From positions 7,068,001 through 7,132,000 of the forward strand of contig NZ_JACHMO010000001.1 of NCBI RefSeq assembly GCF_014205015.1: a stretch of 64,000 nucleotides of DNA, read 5' to 3'. The position numbers were made by a program, and so were the translations under genes. Source of the stretch: Saccharothrix ecbatanensis. GTDB lineage: Bacteria; Actinomycetota; Actinomycetes; Mycobacteriales; Pseudonocardiaceae. Positions 26,944 through 36,484 of the stretch are shown piece after piece (position 1 is the stretch's first letter; the number at the start of each line of letters is the position of its first letter). Below the pieces are notes generated by a model. The model was not told where the DNA came from. It ran no database searches and saw only the letters and a list, made by a program, of their open reading frames with translations.

Positions 26944-28505
26944 CCGCCGATGACGGGCGGGGCGACCATGGTGCCGTCGCCGAAGACGTCCTCGGTCTCG
27001 ACCAGGTAGGACGCGGCCTTGTGCTCCTTGTCCTCGTCACCCTGACCACGACCGGCGCCCGCGCCGCCCATGCCTGCCGCACCCATGCCGGCCGCGCCGC
27101 CGCGACCCGCCGCACCGGCGCCACCAGGACCACCGCTGCCGCCGGGACCGAAACCGCCCGCGCCGGACCGGTGGGAGTCACCGAGCGTGCCCGCGCTGCC
27201 GCCGGGTCCGAACCCGCCGCCCATGCCACCGCGACCGGCAGCCGCGCTGCCACCGGGACCGCCACCCGGGCCGCCACCGGGACCGCCGCCTGGGAAGCGT
27301 CCGCCGCCGGAGCCGCCAGGACCACCGCCCGGACCGTTGGGGAAGCGCCCGGGGCCGTTCGGCCCGGTGGGACGTCCGTTGGGCGGCAGGTTCGGCCGAC
27401 CGTTGGGACCGGGGGGCAGGTACGGGCCGCCGCCGGGCGGGTAGGGACCACCGCCGGTGCCGGGCGGGAGGTTCTGGCCGCCGCCGGGGCCGGGCGGGTA
27501 CGTGGTGCCGCCACCGGTGCCGGGCCCGTTCACACCGGACTGGTTCGTGGTGCCGCCGGGGCCGGGGATGCTGCCGAAGTCGCCCGTGCCGGTACCTGTG
27601 CCAGTGCCGGTCCCGGTACCCGTGCCTGTGCCCGTCCCGACACCGCTCGGCATGGTCGGCCGGCCGCCGATCTCGGCCGTGCCCGGCTTGCCCGGTTCGC
27701 CAGTGCCGCCGCCACCCTCCATCGGCGGGGGCGGGGAGAAGGCGGGCATGGTCGAGCCCGACTCCTGGAAGCTCGTGGACATGGTCGTCATGACCTCGGC
27801 CGCCCGTTCGTGGGCCTGCTGCTTCTCCTCGAACTTCTGCTCGATCTGGTCGATCGTCGCGGCCCACTTGAGGGGGTTGGGCTCGGAGAAGAACATCTTG
27901 TAGGCGTCGGCGGTGCTGAACTCGACCGGTTCGGGCATCGCGTTCTTCGCCTGCTCGGCGGCCGTGCTCTGGGAGTAGAGCTTGTTACCCGTGAGCTGCG
28001 CGCCTTGCGCCGCGTTACCGGACCAGGTGGCGACGTTGGTGAAGTACCCCTGAGCCGACTCGGCCGCCGCACCCTGCCAGGCGCCCTTGCTGGCGTTGGT
28101 CGCGCTCGTGAGATCGGTCTGGAGCTGGGCCAGCGTGTTGCCGATCTTGGTCCAGGCCTCGCCCTGCTCGTTCGCGGTGCTGGGAGCCATGTTGTCGGTG
28201 ACCATGCCCTTGAGGGCCTTGTGGTCGTGACCCATGTAGAACGCACCGGACGGCGTCAGCGGCGGCCGATAGGTCTCCACGACCTGCTCGAGCTGCTGCT
28301 CCTGCTGCGACTGGTACTGCGCGGACTGCGCCTTGTACTGGACGTAGTCGGCAATAGTGTCGAACATGCCGAAGAAGCTTGGATTGTCGCGCTGCCCCGC
28401 CACGAACTCGGCATGAAGTGCGGCCTCGTTCTCACCGGCGTAGGTGACCTGGGTCGCCTGGCTGTTGGGCTGCGGCTGCGGCGGCTGCGAATTCGGCGGC
28501 GTCAC
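26940..28505 (-). CDS. PPE/WXG-like type VII secretion substrate with Gly/Pro-rich tail
   Basis: 521 residues from a GTG at 28503-28505 with GGGGGAG upstream. The N-terminal ~250 residues are helical and include GAWQGAAAESAQGYFTNVATW, a W-x-G-type turn as in WXG100/PPE proteins. From about 255 on the protein is Gly/Pro/Thr-rich, including a Gly-Thr dipeptide run and many GGxGG repeats. The end is VETEDVFGDGTMVAPPVIGG. It is probably exported with the help of the coupled EspG gene downstream. Function outside the cell is unknown. Confidence 0.72.
   Translation of the reverse strand: MTPPNSQPPQPQPNSQATQVTYAGENEAALHAEFVAGQRDNPSFFGMFDTIADYVQYKAQSAQYQSQQEQQLEQVVETYRPPLTPSGAFYMGHDHKALKGMVTDNMAPSTANEQGEAWTKIGNTLAQLQTDLTSATNASKGAWQGAAAESAQGYFTNVATWSGNAAQGAQLTGNKLYSQSTAAEQAKNAMPEPVEFSTADAYKMFFSEPNPLKWAATIDQIEQKFEEKQQAHERAAEVMTTMSTSFQESGSTMPAFSPPPPMEGGGGTGEPGKPGTAEIGGRPTMPSGVGTGTGTGTGTGTGTGTGTGDFGSIPGPGGTTNQSGVNGPGTGGGTTYPPGPGGGQNLPPGTGGGPYPPGGGPYLPPGPNGRPNLPPNGRPTGPNGPGRFPNGPGGGPGGSGGGRFPGGGPGGGPGGGPGGSAAAGRGGMGGGFGPGGSAGTLGDSHRSGAGGFGPGGSGGPGGAGAAGRGGAAGMGAAGMGGAGAGRGQGDEDKEHKAASYLVETEDVFGDGTMVAPPVIGG
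27583..27640 (-). repeat. Gly-Thr dipeptide-coding repeat in the PPE-like gene
   Basis: About ten consecutive Gly-Thr codon pairs (6-bp units with variable third positions) around residues 289-308 of the protein. Such a unit can change copy number without breaking the frame. Confidence 0.7.
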
Positions 28506-28523
28506 GACGTTCTCCCCCTCGGG

Positions 28524-29066
28524 TTACTTCGGCAGCTTCGGTTCGATGGCAGTGGCGACCTTGGTGGCGAGCTCGCAAGAGGTCTCCAACGAGCGGGAGG
28601 AAGCGACGACGTCGACCCTCGACGTCGGACCGACTTCCACCGCCACCAGGCACGACTTGTTGGTTCCCGGCGCCTCGACGAGCCTGGCCTTGCGCGGGCC
28701 GATGGGGATGTCGGACTTCTTGCCGTCACCCGCCGCGTCGGCGATCGCCAACTCGGGTTGAGCCTTGATCGTCACGCCACTGCCCGGCGAGGCGACGGCA
28801 CCGCAAGCGCCGCGGCTTTCCTCCTCGACCTCGGTCAGGTTCAGCTGTGCCGCGACCGAGTTCAGGACCTCGCACGCGTCGAAGTCCGCGAGCGAGTCCC
28901 CGCCGCCGGAAGGCTTCGTCGTGGTGGTGCCCTTCGCCGTCTGCTCCGTCGTCGCCGACGTGGTGGTCGGCCCCGGCGTGGCCGTTCCGCCGGTGCTGCA
29001 GCCGGTGACAACGGCACCGAGCACCGTCAGCGACAAGACGACGCGGGCCGACAATCCCTTGATCAA
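28524..29066 (-). CDS. DUF3558 family lipoprotein
   Basis: 180 residues from a TTG at 29064-29066 with GGTGGAAG upstream. Signal peptide ends in a lipobox (LGAVVTGCSTGG). A Thr-rich linker follows, then a DUF3558-like domain with conserved Cys residues (FDACEVLN, GACGAV, KSCLVAVEV, TSCELA). DUF3558 lipoproteins are common exported proteins of mycobacteria and Pseudonocardiales, often beside ESX-related genes. It sits between the small ESX-like gene and the PPE-like gene in one operon, so a link to type VII export at the cell surface is plausible. Confidence 0.8.
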   Translation of the reverse strand: MIKGLSARVVLSLTVLGAVVTGCSTGGTATPGPTTTSATTEQTAKGTTTTKPSGGGDSLADFDACEVLNSVAAQLNLTEVEEESRGACGAVASPGSGVTIKAQPELAIADAAGDGKKSDIPIGPRKARLVEAPGTNKSCLVAVEVGPTSRVDVVASSRSLETSCELATKVATAIEPKLPK

Positions 29067-29078
29067 CTGCTTCCACCC

Positions 29079-29480
29079 TCAGTAGCGCTTGTAGGTGCTG
29101 GCGTTCGAGCTGTCGACCTCACGATAGTTCTCGATCGCCTTCTGCAACGCCTCACGTGCCTCGCTCAACGCGGACTGCAGTTGCTCGATCGCCGGCACGA
29201 TTCCCGTCGTGCCCGCTCCACCCTCGACGTTCTCACGGTTGTAGCTCGTCAGAGCGGTGGCGTCGGGGCTGGTGCCGAGCTTGACCTCCTGGCGCAACAG
29301 GCTCATCTGGTTGTCGAGCTTGACCAGGTCCTTCTCAGCGGCGTCGATGGCCTTCAGGTAGGCCTGCGCGCCGTCCTCACTGATCGCGAACGAGCCCGAC
29401 TCGGCGGCCTGCTTCAGGCCGACCATGCTGGCCGTCATCGCCTGCATGGACTGTGCGCTCCACGCACCTTCCACCGCCAC
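29079..29480 (-). CDS. Small helical ESX/WXG-like protein
   Basis: 133 residues from the GTG at 29478-29480 (AGGGGG five bases upstream); the frame extends to 29510 without a better site. All-helical and Gln/Ala-rich: AWSAQSMQAMTASMVGLKQA, AIDAAEKDLVKLDNQMSLL and QLQSALSEAREALQKAIENY. It has size and pattern like ESX substrates or chaperone partners, although no clear WXG turn is present. It is first gene of the four-gene operon ending in espG. Function is inferred only from position. Confidence 0.6.
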   Translation of the reverse strand: MAVEGAWSAQSMQAMTASMVGLKQAAESGSFAISEDGAQAYLKAIDAAEKDLVKLDNQMSLLRQEVKLGTSPDATALTSYNRENVEGGAGTTGIVPAIEQLQSALSEAREALQKAIENYREVDSSNASTYKRY

Positions 29481-29598
29481 GGTTACCCCCTGCGAGTCTG
29501 CCGATCCCAACCGTCACGGTACCCCCGAAAGGAGGACCCTGTCTCGATTTTGACGCTAGGGGCGAGCACCCGGTTCCCGTGTCACCCGAACGCGCAAA

Positions 29599-29625
29599 AG
29601 CCCTCCCACCGCAGGTGGAAGGGCT
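29599..29625 (-). terminator. Rho-independent terminator after pstB
   Basis: Inverted repeat AGCCCTCCCACC / GGTGGAAGGGCT with loop GCA and a single mismatch. On the minus strand it is followed by TTTTGCGC. It lies 28 bp past the pstB stop and isolates the pst operon from the ESX-accessory operon. Confidence 0.8.
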
Positions 29626-29653
29626 CCGCGGACAGAACCGGGTACCAGCCGGA

Positions 29654-30430
29654 TCAGCCGAAACGGCCGGAGATGTAGTCCTCCGTGGCCTTCTGGCTCG
29701 GGTTCGAGAAGATCTTCTCGGTGTCGTCCACCTCGATCAGCCGACCCGGCTGACCGACGCCCAGCAGGTTGAAGAACGCCGTCTGGTCGCTGACCCGCGC
29801 CGCCTGCTGCATGTTGTGGGTCACGATGACGATCGTGTAATCCTTCTTCAACTCGGTGATCAAGTCCTCGATCGCCAGAGTCGAGATGGGGTCCAGCGCC
29901 GAACACGGCTCGTCCATCAACAGCACGTCCGGCTGCACGGCGATCGCCCGCGCGATGCACAACCGCTGCTGCTGGCCACCCGACAACCCGCCACCAGGCC
30001 GGTCGAGGCGATCTTTGACCTCGTTCCACAGGTTCGCCCCGCGCAACGACTGCTCGGCCAGGTCGTCGAGCTTCTTCTTGTTCCGCTCACCCGCCAGCTT
30101 GAGCCCCGCCACCACGTTGTCCCGGATCGACATCGTCGGGAACGGGTTGGGGCGCTGGAACACCATGCCGATGGTCCGCCGCACCTGCACCGGGTCCACG
30201 GAGGACGCGTAGATGTCCTCCCCGTCCAGCAGCACGGTGCCCTCCACCCGCGCCCCGGGCGCCACCTCGTGCATGCGGTTCAACGACCGCAGCACGGTGG
30301 ACTTCCCGCAACCGGACGGGCCGATGAACGCCGTCACGTTCTTCGGCGGCACGGCGAGCGAAACACCGTCCACGGCGTGGAACTTGCCGTAGAAGAGGTT
30401 GAGGTCTTTCACGTCGATGCGCTTGGCCAT
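29654..30430 (-). CDS. pstB: Phosphate ABC transporter ATP-binding protein
   Basis: 258 residues, ATG at 30428-30430. Walker [11 protein letters not shown]-loop VFQRPNPFP, signature LSGGQQQR, Walker B VLLMDEP and the switch His in VTHNMQQA are all present. The sequence is typical PstB, including the C-terminal [18 protein letters not shown]. It powers high-affinity phosphate import through PstCA. Last gene of pstSCAB, 10 bp after pstA, followed by a terminator. Confidence 0.97.
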   Translation of the reverse strand: MAKRIDVKDLNLFYGKFHAVDGVSLAVPPKNVTAFIGPSGCGKSTVLRSLNRMHEVAPGARVEGTVLLDGEDIYASSVDPVQVRRTIGMVFQRPNPFPTMSIRDNVVAGLKLAGERNKKKLDDLAEQSLRGANLWNEVKDRLDRPGGGLSGGQQQRLCIARAIAVQPDVLLMDEPCSALDPISTLAIEDLITELKKDYTIVIVTHNMQQAARVSDQTAFFNLLGVGQPGRLIEVDDTEKIFSNPSQKATEDYISGRFG

Positions 30431-30440
30431 GACCGCCCGC

Positions 30441-31355
30441 TCACTTCGTCTTCGGAGCCAGCCACCGCGAGATCACGGTAGCCAGCAGGTTGAACAGCGT
30501 GATGATGATGACCAGGGTGATCGCCGCACCCCAGATCCGCTCGAAACCGGCCTGCGTCGGGTTGTTCCGCTCCGACGTCATGAGCAGCGGCAGCGACGCC
30601 ATCGGCCCTTCGAACAGGTTGTAGTTGATGTACGGCGCGTAAGCGGCGAGCACGAGCACCGGCGCGGTCTCGCCCATGACCCGGGCGAGGGCCAGCATGA
30701 TGCCGGTGATGATGCCGGACAGCGCCGTGGGGATGACGACCTTCACGATCGTCTTCCACTTGGGGATGCCCAGCGCGTAGGACGCCTCGCGCAGCTCGTC
30801 CGGCACGATCTTCAGCATTTCCTCGGTGGTCCGCACGATCACCGGCACCATCAGCAGCACCAGCGCCAGCGACACCGCGAAACCGCTGCGGCCGAAGCCG
30901 AAGTACGTGATCCACAGCGTGTAGATGAACAGCGCGGCCACGATGGACGGCACACCGGTCAGGATGTCGACCATGAACGTGGTGGCCTTGGACAGCTTGG
31001 ACCGGCCGCCGTACTCCACCAGGTACACACCGACGAACAGGCCGAGCGGCACCGACAGCACACCGCACACGAGGCCTTGCACCAGCGTGCCGTAGATCGC
31101 GTGGTAGACGCCGCCGCCCTGCTGGCGGGACAGCAGACCGGACAGCGACTTCTGCCACCAGTCAGCGTTCACCACCACCGGGAAACCGCGTTCGATCACC
31201 ACGAACAGCACCCAGATCAGCGGCACGATCGCGACGAGGAACGCCAGGTACACCAGCGTCGTGGCGACCGCGTTCTTGAACTTGCGCCCGCCGCTGACGC
31301 TCTGGAACGTCGGCGGCGTGGCGAGGCGGTTCAGGTCCGCCGTGTCGGTCGTCAT
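30441..31355 (-). CDS. pstA: Phosphate ABC transporter permease PstA
   Basis: 304 residues from the ATG at 31353-31355, which overlaps the pstC stop (ATGA); the open frame extends much further upstream but that part is antisense-like. Six hydrophobic helices, with the inner-membrane transport loop [18 protein letters not shown] that contacts the ATPase and the PstA signature [10 protein letters not shown]. It forms the channel with PstC. Confidence 0.96.
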   Translation of the reverse strand: MTTDTADLNRLATPPTFQSVSGGRKFKNAVATTLVYLAFLVAIVPLIWVLFVVIERGFPVVVNADWWQKSLSGLLSRQQGGGVYHAIYGTLVQGLVCGVLSVPLGLFVGVYLVEYGGRSKLSKATTFMVDILTGVPSIVAALFIYTLWITYFGFGRSGFAVSLALVLLMVPVIVRTTEEMLKIVPDELREASYALGIPKWKTIVKVVIPTALSGIITGIMLALARVMGETAPVLVLAAYAPYINYNLFEGPMASLPLLMTSERNNPTQAGFERIWGAAITLVIIITLFNLLATVISRWLAPKTK

Positions 31356-32407
31356 TCGTACTCCTTGTGACCGGCGACGATGGACCGGGCGATGGCGTTG
31401 ACGCCGAAGGTGAGCACGAACAGCACCAGACCGGCGGCGATGTACGCGCCGGCCGTCCGCGGGTCGTTGAACTCGGGCGCGGCCAGCGCGATCTTCGACG
31501 CGAACGTCGCGCCGCCGTCGAACAGGCTCCACGCGAACGCCGCGCCGGTGCCGCTGAGGATGATCGTCAACGCGATCGTCTCGCCGAGCGCCCGGCCGAG
31601 GCCGAGCATGGAGGCGCTGACGTAACCGGCCTTGCCGAACGGCAGCACGGTGGTCCGCACGACCTCCCACTTGGTGGCGCCCAACGCGATGGCGCCCTCG
31701 ACGTGGGTGACCGGCGTGCGGTCGAACACCTCGCGGCTGACCGCGGTGATGATCGGCAGGATCATCACCGCCAGCACGATGCCGGCGGTGAAGATGGTGC
31801 CGCCCAGCTCGATGCTGACGGTGCCCTCGGCGAACAGCGGGATCCAGCCGAGGTTCGAGGTCAGCCACTCGCCGACCGGGGTCAGCACCGGGCCGAGCAC
31901 GAGCAGGCCCCAGAGGCCGAAGATGATCGACGGCACGGCGGCCAGCAGGTCGATGACGTACGCGAACGACCGGGCCAGCCGGCGGGGCGCGTACTGGGTG
32001 AGGAACAGGGCGATGCCCAGGGCGATCGGCATCGCGATGATCAACGCGAACGCGGCCGACACCACGGTCACCAGGAACAGGTCCAGGATGCCGTACCGCA
32101 TGTTGTCGACGTCGCCGGTCGACCACTCGCGGCTGGTCAGGAAGTTGACCTGGTCCAGCGCGAGCGAGGGGATGGCCTGGAGCAGCAGGAAGACGCCGAT
32201 CGCCGCGATCAGGACCACGATGAAGATGCCCGACCCGGTGGCCAGGCCTGCGAAGATCCGGTCACCCGGCCGGACGATGGTCTTCTGGTCGGCTTCCGTG
32301 GTCGGGGGAATCGGAGCCTCCGAGTCGGGTCTGGCAGCCGGAACGCCCGCGCGGGCACCGGTCGAACCGGTGCCCGCGGGGCGTGGGGCCACTGTGCGGT
32401 CGTTCAT
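31352..32407 (-). CDS. pstC: Phosphate ABC transporter permease PstC
   Basis: 351 residues, ATG at 32405-32407. A Pro/Thr-rich cytoplasmic N-terminus of about 45 residues precedes the helices (GSGIFIVVLIAAIGVFLLL and others). Characteristic PstC segments are YAPRRLARSFAYVIDLLAAV and EGAIALGATKWEVVRTTVLP. It pairs with PstA in the membrane. 34 bp separate it from pstS. Confidence 0.96.
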   Translation of the reverse strand: MNDRTVAPRPAGTGSTGARAGVPAARPDSEAPIPPTTEADQKTIVRPGDRIFAGLATGSGIFIVVLIAAIGVFLLLQAIPSLALDQVNFLTSREWSTGDVDNMRYGILDLFLVTVVSAAFALIIAMPIALGIALFLTQYAPRRLARSFAYVIDLLAAVPSIIFGLWGLLVLGPVLTPVGEWLTSNLGWIPLFAEGTVSIELGGTIFTAGIVLAVMILPIITAVSREVFDRTPVTHVEGAIALGATKWEVVRTTVLPFGKAGYVSASMLGLGRALGETIALTIILSGTGAAFAWSLFDGGATFASKIALAAPEFNDPRTAGAYIAAGLVLFVLTFGVNAIARSIVAGHKEYE

Positions 32408-32441
32408 CGCAATGGCGTTCCCGAAGAGTGTGCCGGCCTGG

Positions 32442-33560
32442 TCAGGCGATCGCCTTGATGGCGGTCAGCAACTTCTCCTGGAAGGCCTTGGGCACGGGAG
32501 CGTAACCCGCGGCCGCCAGGCCTGCCTGACCGTCCGTCGCGGCGACCGTGAGGAACGCCTTGACGGCCTTCGCGGTCTCGGCGTCGTAGCCCTTCGAGCA
32601 GACGATCTCGTAGGTGGCGAGCAGCAGCGGGTAGGTGCCCGCCTCGGTGGAGGCGTAGATCGAGTCCAGGTCCAGCACCAGGTCGTTGCCGGAGCCCTTG
32701 ATCTTCGCGCCGTCGATGGCCTTGCCGACCGAGGCGTCGTTCAGCTCGACCGCGCCGGCGCCGTTGTCGATCTTGGCGAGGGACAGCTTGTTGTCCTGCG
32801 CGAAGGACAGCTCGACGTAGGTGATCGCACCGTCGATGGAGCCGACGGCCTGCGCGACACCGGCGGACTTCTCCTTGGCCTCGCCGACACCGCCCTTGAA
32901 CTGCTTGCCCGCGCCCTGCGTCCACGCGCCCTTCGAGGCGGCGTCGAGGTACAGCTGGAAGTTGTCCGTGGTGCCGGACTCATCCGAGCGGTAGACGACC
33001 TTGATGTCCTTGTCGGGCAGCGTGGCGCTGCCGTTCAGGGCGGCGATGGCCGGGTCGTTCCACTTCTTCACGGTGCCGTTGAAGATCTTGGCGATGACCT
33101 CGCCGGACAGCGTGAGGTCGGTGACGCCTTCCAGCTTGTAGCCGACCGCGACGGGGCCGAACACGAGCGGCAGGTTCCACGCCGGGTTGCCCTCGCAGCG
33201 CTCGGCCGCCTTGGCGACCTCGCCCTTGCTCTCGGACAGCGGCGAGTCGGAGCCGCCGAAGTCGACCTGACCGCCGATGAACTGCTTCACGCCGGCGCCG
33301 GAGCCGGACGCGTTGTACGCGAGGTCCGCGCCCTGGCACTTCTGCTGGTACGCCTGGACGAACGTGTCCATCGCGTTCTTCTGCGCCGAAGAACCCTCTG
33401 CGCTGAGCTTCGACTTGCCACCGCACTCGACCGGGGTCGACGACTCGCCGGTCGCCGGGGCCTGGCCCTGGGGGGTGTTCGCGTCGCTACCACACGCGGT
33501 GAGCAGAAGCGCACCGGCCGCGATCAGGCCGAGAACGGCGCCGTGTCGCTTGGTCTTCAC
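32442..33560 (-). CDS. pstS: Phosphate-binding lipoprotein PstS
   Basis: 372 residues from the GTG at 33558-33560, chosen for GGAGG seven bases upstream and because it gives a proper signal peptide with lipobox LLTAC (Cys23). Phosphate-site segments: SAEGSSAQKNAMDTF, YNASGSGAGVKQF, DFGGSDSPLS and RSDESGTTDNF. The mature protein captures phosphate at the outer face and hands it to PstCA. First gene of the operon; PHO-box-like repeats lie about 90 bp upstream. Confidence 0.97.
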   Translation of the reverse strand: MKTKRHGAVLGLIAAGALLLTACGSDANTPQGQAPATGESSTPVECGGKSKLSAEGSSAQKNAMDTFVQAYQQKCQGADLAYNASGSGAGVKQFIGGQVDFGGSDSPLSESKGEVAKAAERCEGNPAWNLPLVFGPVAVGYKLEGVTDLTLSGEVIAKIFNGTVKKWNDPAIAALNGSATLPDKDIKVVYRSDESGTTDNFQLYLDAASKGAWTQGAGKQFKGGVGEAKEKSAGVAQAVGSIDGAITYVELSFAQDNKLSLAKIDNGAGAVELNDASVGKAIDGAKIKGSGNDLVLDLDSIYASTEAGTYPLLLATYEIVCSKGYDAETAKAVKAFLTVAATDGQAGLAAAGYAPVPKAFQEKLLTAIKAIA

Positions 33561-33650
33561 CTGGAGTCCTCCAGCTACGGAACGGATGTCGCGGCGTACA
33601 TCCGCCGCTCGACACGGACGGTAGGTAGCGAGGGTGGACAGGCACCCAGG

Positions 33651-33690
33651 AGAAGGTGAACGAGAGGTGAACTCCACACGGGAGGTGACC
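33651..33690 (-). promoter_or_regulatory. PHO-box-like direct repeats upstream of pstS
   Basis: Read on the minus strand, GTTCACCTCTC (33662-33672) and GTTCACCTTCT (33651-33661) form a tandem 11-bp repeat; a third partial unit GGTCACCTCCC (33680-33690) lies 18 bp from the second. The GTTCACC core matches the 11-bp repeat of PhoP sites known from Streptomyces. Induction under phosphate limitation is inferred. Confidence 0.75.
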
Positions 33691-33752
33691 GAGTACACCG
33701 CCTTTTGGGTGTCTCGTGACCTGCACGTTTGCATGGCGTGATGGGTTTGTCA

Positions 33753-34631
33753 CTACCGGGCGTATTGGACGTCCGCGTCCCACCGCGTGAAACCCAACCG
33801 GTTGTACACGGACAGTGCCGCACCGTTGTCGGCTTCGACGTACAACATGACCTGCTTGAGCCCGGCGTCACGGAGGTGCGCCAGGCCCGCGAGCGTGATC
33901 GCCTTGCCGAGCCCGCCGCCCTGCGCATCCGGGTCGACGCCCACCACGTACACCTCGCCGAGTTCGGCGGTGTGCGCCTTGGTCCAGTGGAAGGCGATGA
34001 GGCGTTCGTCGCGGTCGATCGCCAGCAGGAAGCCGGCCGGGTCGAACCACGGCTGCTCTTCCTTCTGCCGCACATCCTCGATGCTCATCGCGCTCTGCTC
34101 GGGGTGCCAGGAGAACGCGCGGTGGTTGACGTAGACGACAGCCGCCTCGTCCCGGCCGGGCACGAACGTGCGCAGCGTGACGCCGTCGGGGAGCACGGGC
34201 TCGGGCAGGTCGGCGTCCAGCAGTCTGCGCAGGCGCAGGAGTTCGCGGACCTTGCGGTAGTCGAACTTGGCGGCGAGGGCTTCGGCGCCGGGATGACCGC
34301 CGTGCGACCAGACGCGGAGCGGCTTGGGGCGATCGGCGACCGCTTCGACCAGCGCGGTGCCGACGCCACGACGGCGGTGGTCCGGGTGGACGGCGAGTTC
34401 GGCGACCTCGTTGCCGTCCGCGTCACCGAAGACGTCCACGTGCAGGTAGCCGACCAGCGCGCCACCGTCGTGGACCAGCAGGTGGTTGCTACCGCGTGCG
34501 CCGGGGTGCAGCCGCAGCACGACGGCCTCACCTACGGGGGCGACACCGTCAACGGCTTGGGCAGCCCCGAGCAGACCGGAGACCTCGCCGGCCTGCTCGG
34601 GGGACAACTCCTCGAACCAGCTCAATTCCAC
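33753..34631 (-). CDS. mshD: Mycothiol synthase
   Basis: 292 residues, ATG at 34629-34631. Two tandem GNAT domains: the first with VAELAVHPDHRRRGVGTAL (about 73-95), the second with LGEVYVVGVDPDAQGGGLGKA near 232. MshD acetylates Cys-GlcN-Ins in the last step of mycothiol synthesis, the actinobacterial thiol buffer. Ends with VYNRLGFTRWDADVQYAR, the usual MshD C-terminus. The location between glnR and pst matches the order remembered for M. tuberculosis Rv0818-Rv0820. Single gene, probably with its own promoter. Confidence 0.95.
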   Translation of the reverse strand: MELSWFEELSPEQAGEVSGLLGAAQAVDGVAPVGEAVVLRLHPGARGSNHLLVHDGGALVGYLHVDVFGDADGNEVAELAVHPDHRRRGVGTALVEAVADRPKPLRVWSHGGHPGAEALAAKFDYRKVRELLRLRRLLDADLPEPVLPDGVTLRTFVPGRDEAAVVYVNHRAFSWHPEQSAMSIEDVRQKEEQPWFDPAGFLLAIDRDERLIAFHWTKAHTAELGEVYVVGVDPDAQGGGLGKAITLAGLAHLRDAGLKQVMLYVEADNGAALSVYNRLGFTRWDADVQYAR

Positions 34632-34777
34632 ACGACAAACCTACTCAGCCGCGACGCGAGGTCGCGTCGGTAGGTCGAGACTCATTTCGCGGCGATCACG
34701 CTCTTCGATCGTCGCGAAATCAGGCTCGAACTGCCGACTTCCGGGCGACCTCGCCGCCGTCTGCGGAGCAGCGGCAA

Positions 34778-35536
34778 TCAAGCACGGTAGATCAGCTCGG
34801 CTTCGTCGATCGTGGTCTCCGGGATGTCCAGCGCGGAGTGCTCGACGCGGCGGGCGCTGCCGGGGCGCGGCGGGCGGACGAACTTGTAGCCGACGTTGCG
34901 CACGGTGCCGATGAGGGACTCGTGCTCGGGGCCGAGCTTCGCGCGCAGGCGCCGGACGTGCACGTCCACGGTCCGCGTGCCGCCGAAGAAGTCGTAGCCC
35001 CAGACCTCCTGGAGCAGCTGCGCCCGGGTGAACACCCGGCCGGCGTGCTGCGCCAGGTACTTCAGCAGCTCGAACTCCTTGTACGTCAGGTCGAGCGGAC
35101 GGCCGCGCAGGCGGGCCGTGTAGGTCGCCTCGTCGATGACCAGCTCGCCGAGCTGGATCGAGCCGTCGCCGCCGGGCTGCGTGGTGCCGCGACGGGAGCG
35201 CACCAGGCGCAGTCGGGCGTCCACCTCGGCCGGGCCGGAGGTCGGGAGCAGGATCTCGTCCACGCTCCAGTCGGAGTTCACCGCGACCAGACCACCCTCG
35301 GTGACGACCGCCACCACTGGCACGTCCACCCCGCTGGAGTCGAGCAGCCTGCACAGGCTGCGCGCGGCGGCCAGGTCGGTCCGCGCGTCCACCAGCACGA
35401 TGTCGTGGGGACCGGCTTCCAGCAGCGCCGAGACCTCCGGGCGCAACGGGCGCACCTCGTGCGGGAGGAGCGACAGCGCGGGGAGAACCGCCTCGGGGTC
35501 GGAGTCGGTGGTCAACAGCAGCACGTCGATACTCAT
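34778..35536 (-). CDS. glnR: Nitrogen response regulator GlnR (OmpR-type)
   Basis: 252 residues from the ATG at 35534-35536. The receiver domain ([42 protein letters not shown]) has the shape of GlnR, an orphan regulator that works as a homodimer without a paired kinase. The winged-helix domain is highly typical ([55 protein letters not shown]). It controls ammonium assimilation genes. No kinase gene is adjacent. It is divergent from an alpha/beta hydrolase gene. Confidence 0.93.
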   Translation of the reverse strand: MSIDVLLLTTDSDPEAVLPALSLLPHEVRPLRPEVSALLEAGPHDIVLVDARTDLAAARSLCRLLDSSGVDVPVVAVVTEGGLVAVNSDWSVDEILLPTSGPAEVDARLRLVRSRRGTTQPGGDGSIQLGELVIDEATYTARLRGRPLDLTYKEFELLKYLAQHAGRVFTRAQLLQEVWGYDFFGGTRTVDVHVRRLRAKLGPEHESLIGTVRNVGYKFVRPPRPGSARRVEHSALDIPETTIDEAELIYRA

Positions 35537-35710
35537 CGCGGCGCCCTCTCGTTCGGCCGGTGCTTGGTCACCGACCAGGCACAGCGAAGTACGGTGACCG
35601 GGCCCCGTTGCCTGCGGATGACGGAGACAATACCGGTGCACACCACGAAAGACCCAGGTCAGCAGGTCAGAGTCACAGTTGTTTCCACAAGCGTCACGCC
35701 TGTTACATCC
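35537..35710. promoter_or_regulatory. glnR / hydrolase divergent promoter region with GlnR-like half sites
   Basis: 174 bp. The stretch around 35672-35707 contains GTCAC, GTTTCC, GTCAC and GTTAC words at roughly regular intervals. They resemble the GTnAC / GAAAC elements of GlnR boxes but with one-base spacing errors. Autoregulation is possible; the evidence is weak. Confidence 0.35.
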
Positions 35711-36484
35711 ATGTCACACGACGCTGTCCTCCTGCACGGTCTGCATGTGAGATCCACACCGTCCGTGACGGATCTCGCTTTCGTGGTGGGTCACGGCTTC
35801 ACGAACCACGTCCGCAAACCTTTCGTCAGCCGGGTGTTGCGGCGGTTCGCGCACCACGGCGGAGTCGTCGCGCTCGACTTCCGCGGTCACGGCAGGTCCG
35901 CCGGACGATCTTCGGTGGGTAGTGACGAAATCCACGACCTGGCGGCCGGCGTCGCACTTGCGCGCGGGCTCGGGTACCGCCGTGTGGTGACGGTCGGCTT
36001 CTCCATGGGCGCGTCCATCGCCCTGCGCCACGCGGGCCTCCACGAGGACAAACCGGACGCCGTGGCGGCTGTCAGCGCGCCGTCACGCTGGTGGGTGCGC
36101 GACACGGTGGCCATGCGCCGCGTCCACTGGCTGCTCGAACAGCCGCACGGCAGGCTCGCCGCCCGCGCGCTGGGCGTCCGCCTCGGTCCGCCGTGGGTGA
36201 CGACGCCGGAGAGCCCGCTGGAGGTCGTGCACCGCATCACCCCGACACCGCTGCTCATCGTGCACGGTGAGCAGGACCACTACTTCGGCCCCGCGCACGC
36301 CGTCGCTCTGCACAAGGCGGCGGGCGGCGACGCGGAGCTGTGGCTGGAGCCCGGCATGAGGCACGCCGAGTCCTCGATGACGCCCGCTCTGGTAGACCGG
36401 GTGGCGATCTGGCTGGACGAGCACACGCGGCCACTCGGGGGCAGCGACCACACCGCAGACGATCGGACAAAGGGCAGGCGATGA
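35711..36484 (+). CDS. Alpha/beta hydrolase
   Basis: 257 residues from the ATG at 35711 ([13 protein letters not shown]). Alpha/beta hydrolase fold features: [10 protein letters not shown] (oxyanion region), [14 protein letters not shown], nucleophile elbow [11 protein letters not shown] (Ser), acid Asp in [13 protein letters not shown] and the terminal His in GMRHAE. The substrate is unknown; the family covers esterases and lipases. The stop overlaps the start of lmeA (ATGA), which suggests action on a lipid or envelope component. Confidence 0.85.
   Translation: MSHDAVLLHGLHVRSTPSVTDLAFVVGHGFTNHVRKPFVSRVLRRFAHHGGVVALDFRGHGRSAGRSSVGSDEIHDLAAGVALARGLGYRRVVTVGFSMGASIALRHAGLHEDKPDAVAAVSAPSRWWVRDTVAMRRVHWLLEQPHGRLAARALGVRLGPPWVTTPESPLEVVHRITPTPLLIVHGEQDHYFGPAHAVALHKAAGGDAELWLEPGMRHAESSMTPALVDRVAIWLDEHTRPLGGSDHTADDRTKGRR

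Noticed and set aside
31356..32126. Apparent 250-codon N-terminal extension of PstA
   Set aside because: Lies antiphase to pstC; PstA begins at the ATG overlapping the pstC stop, as in other pst operons.
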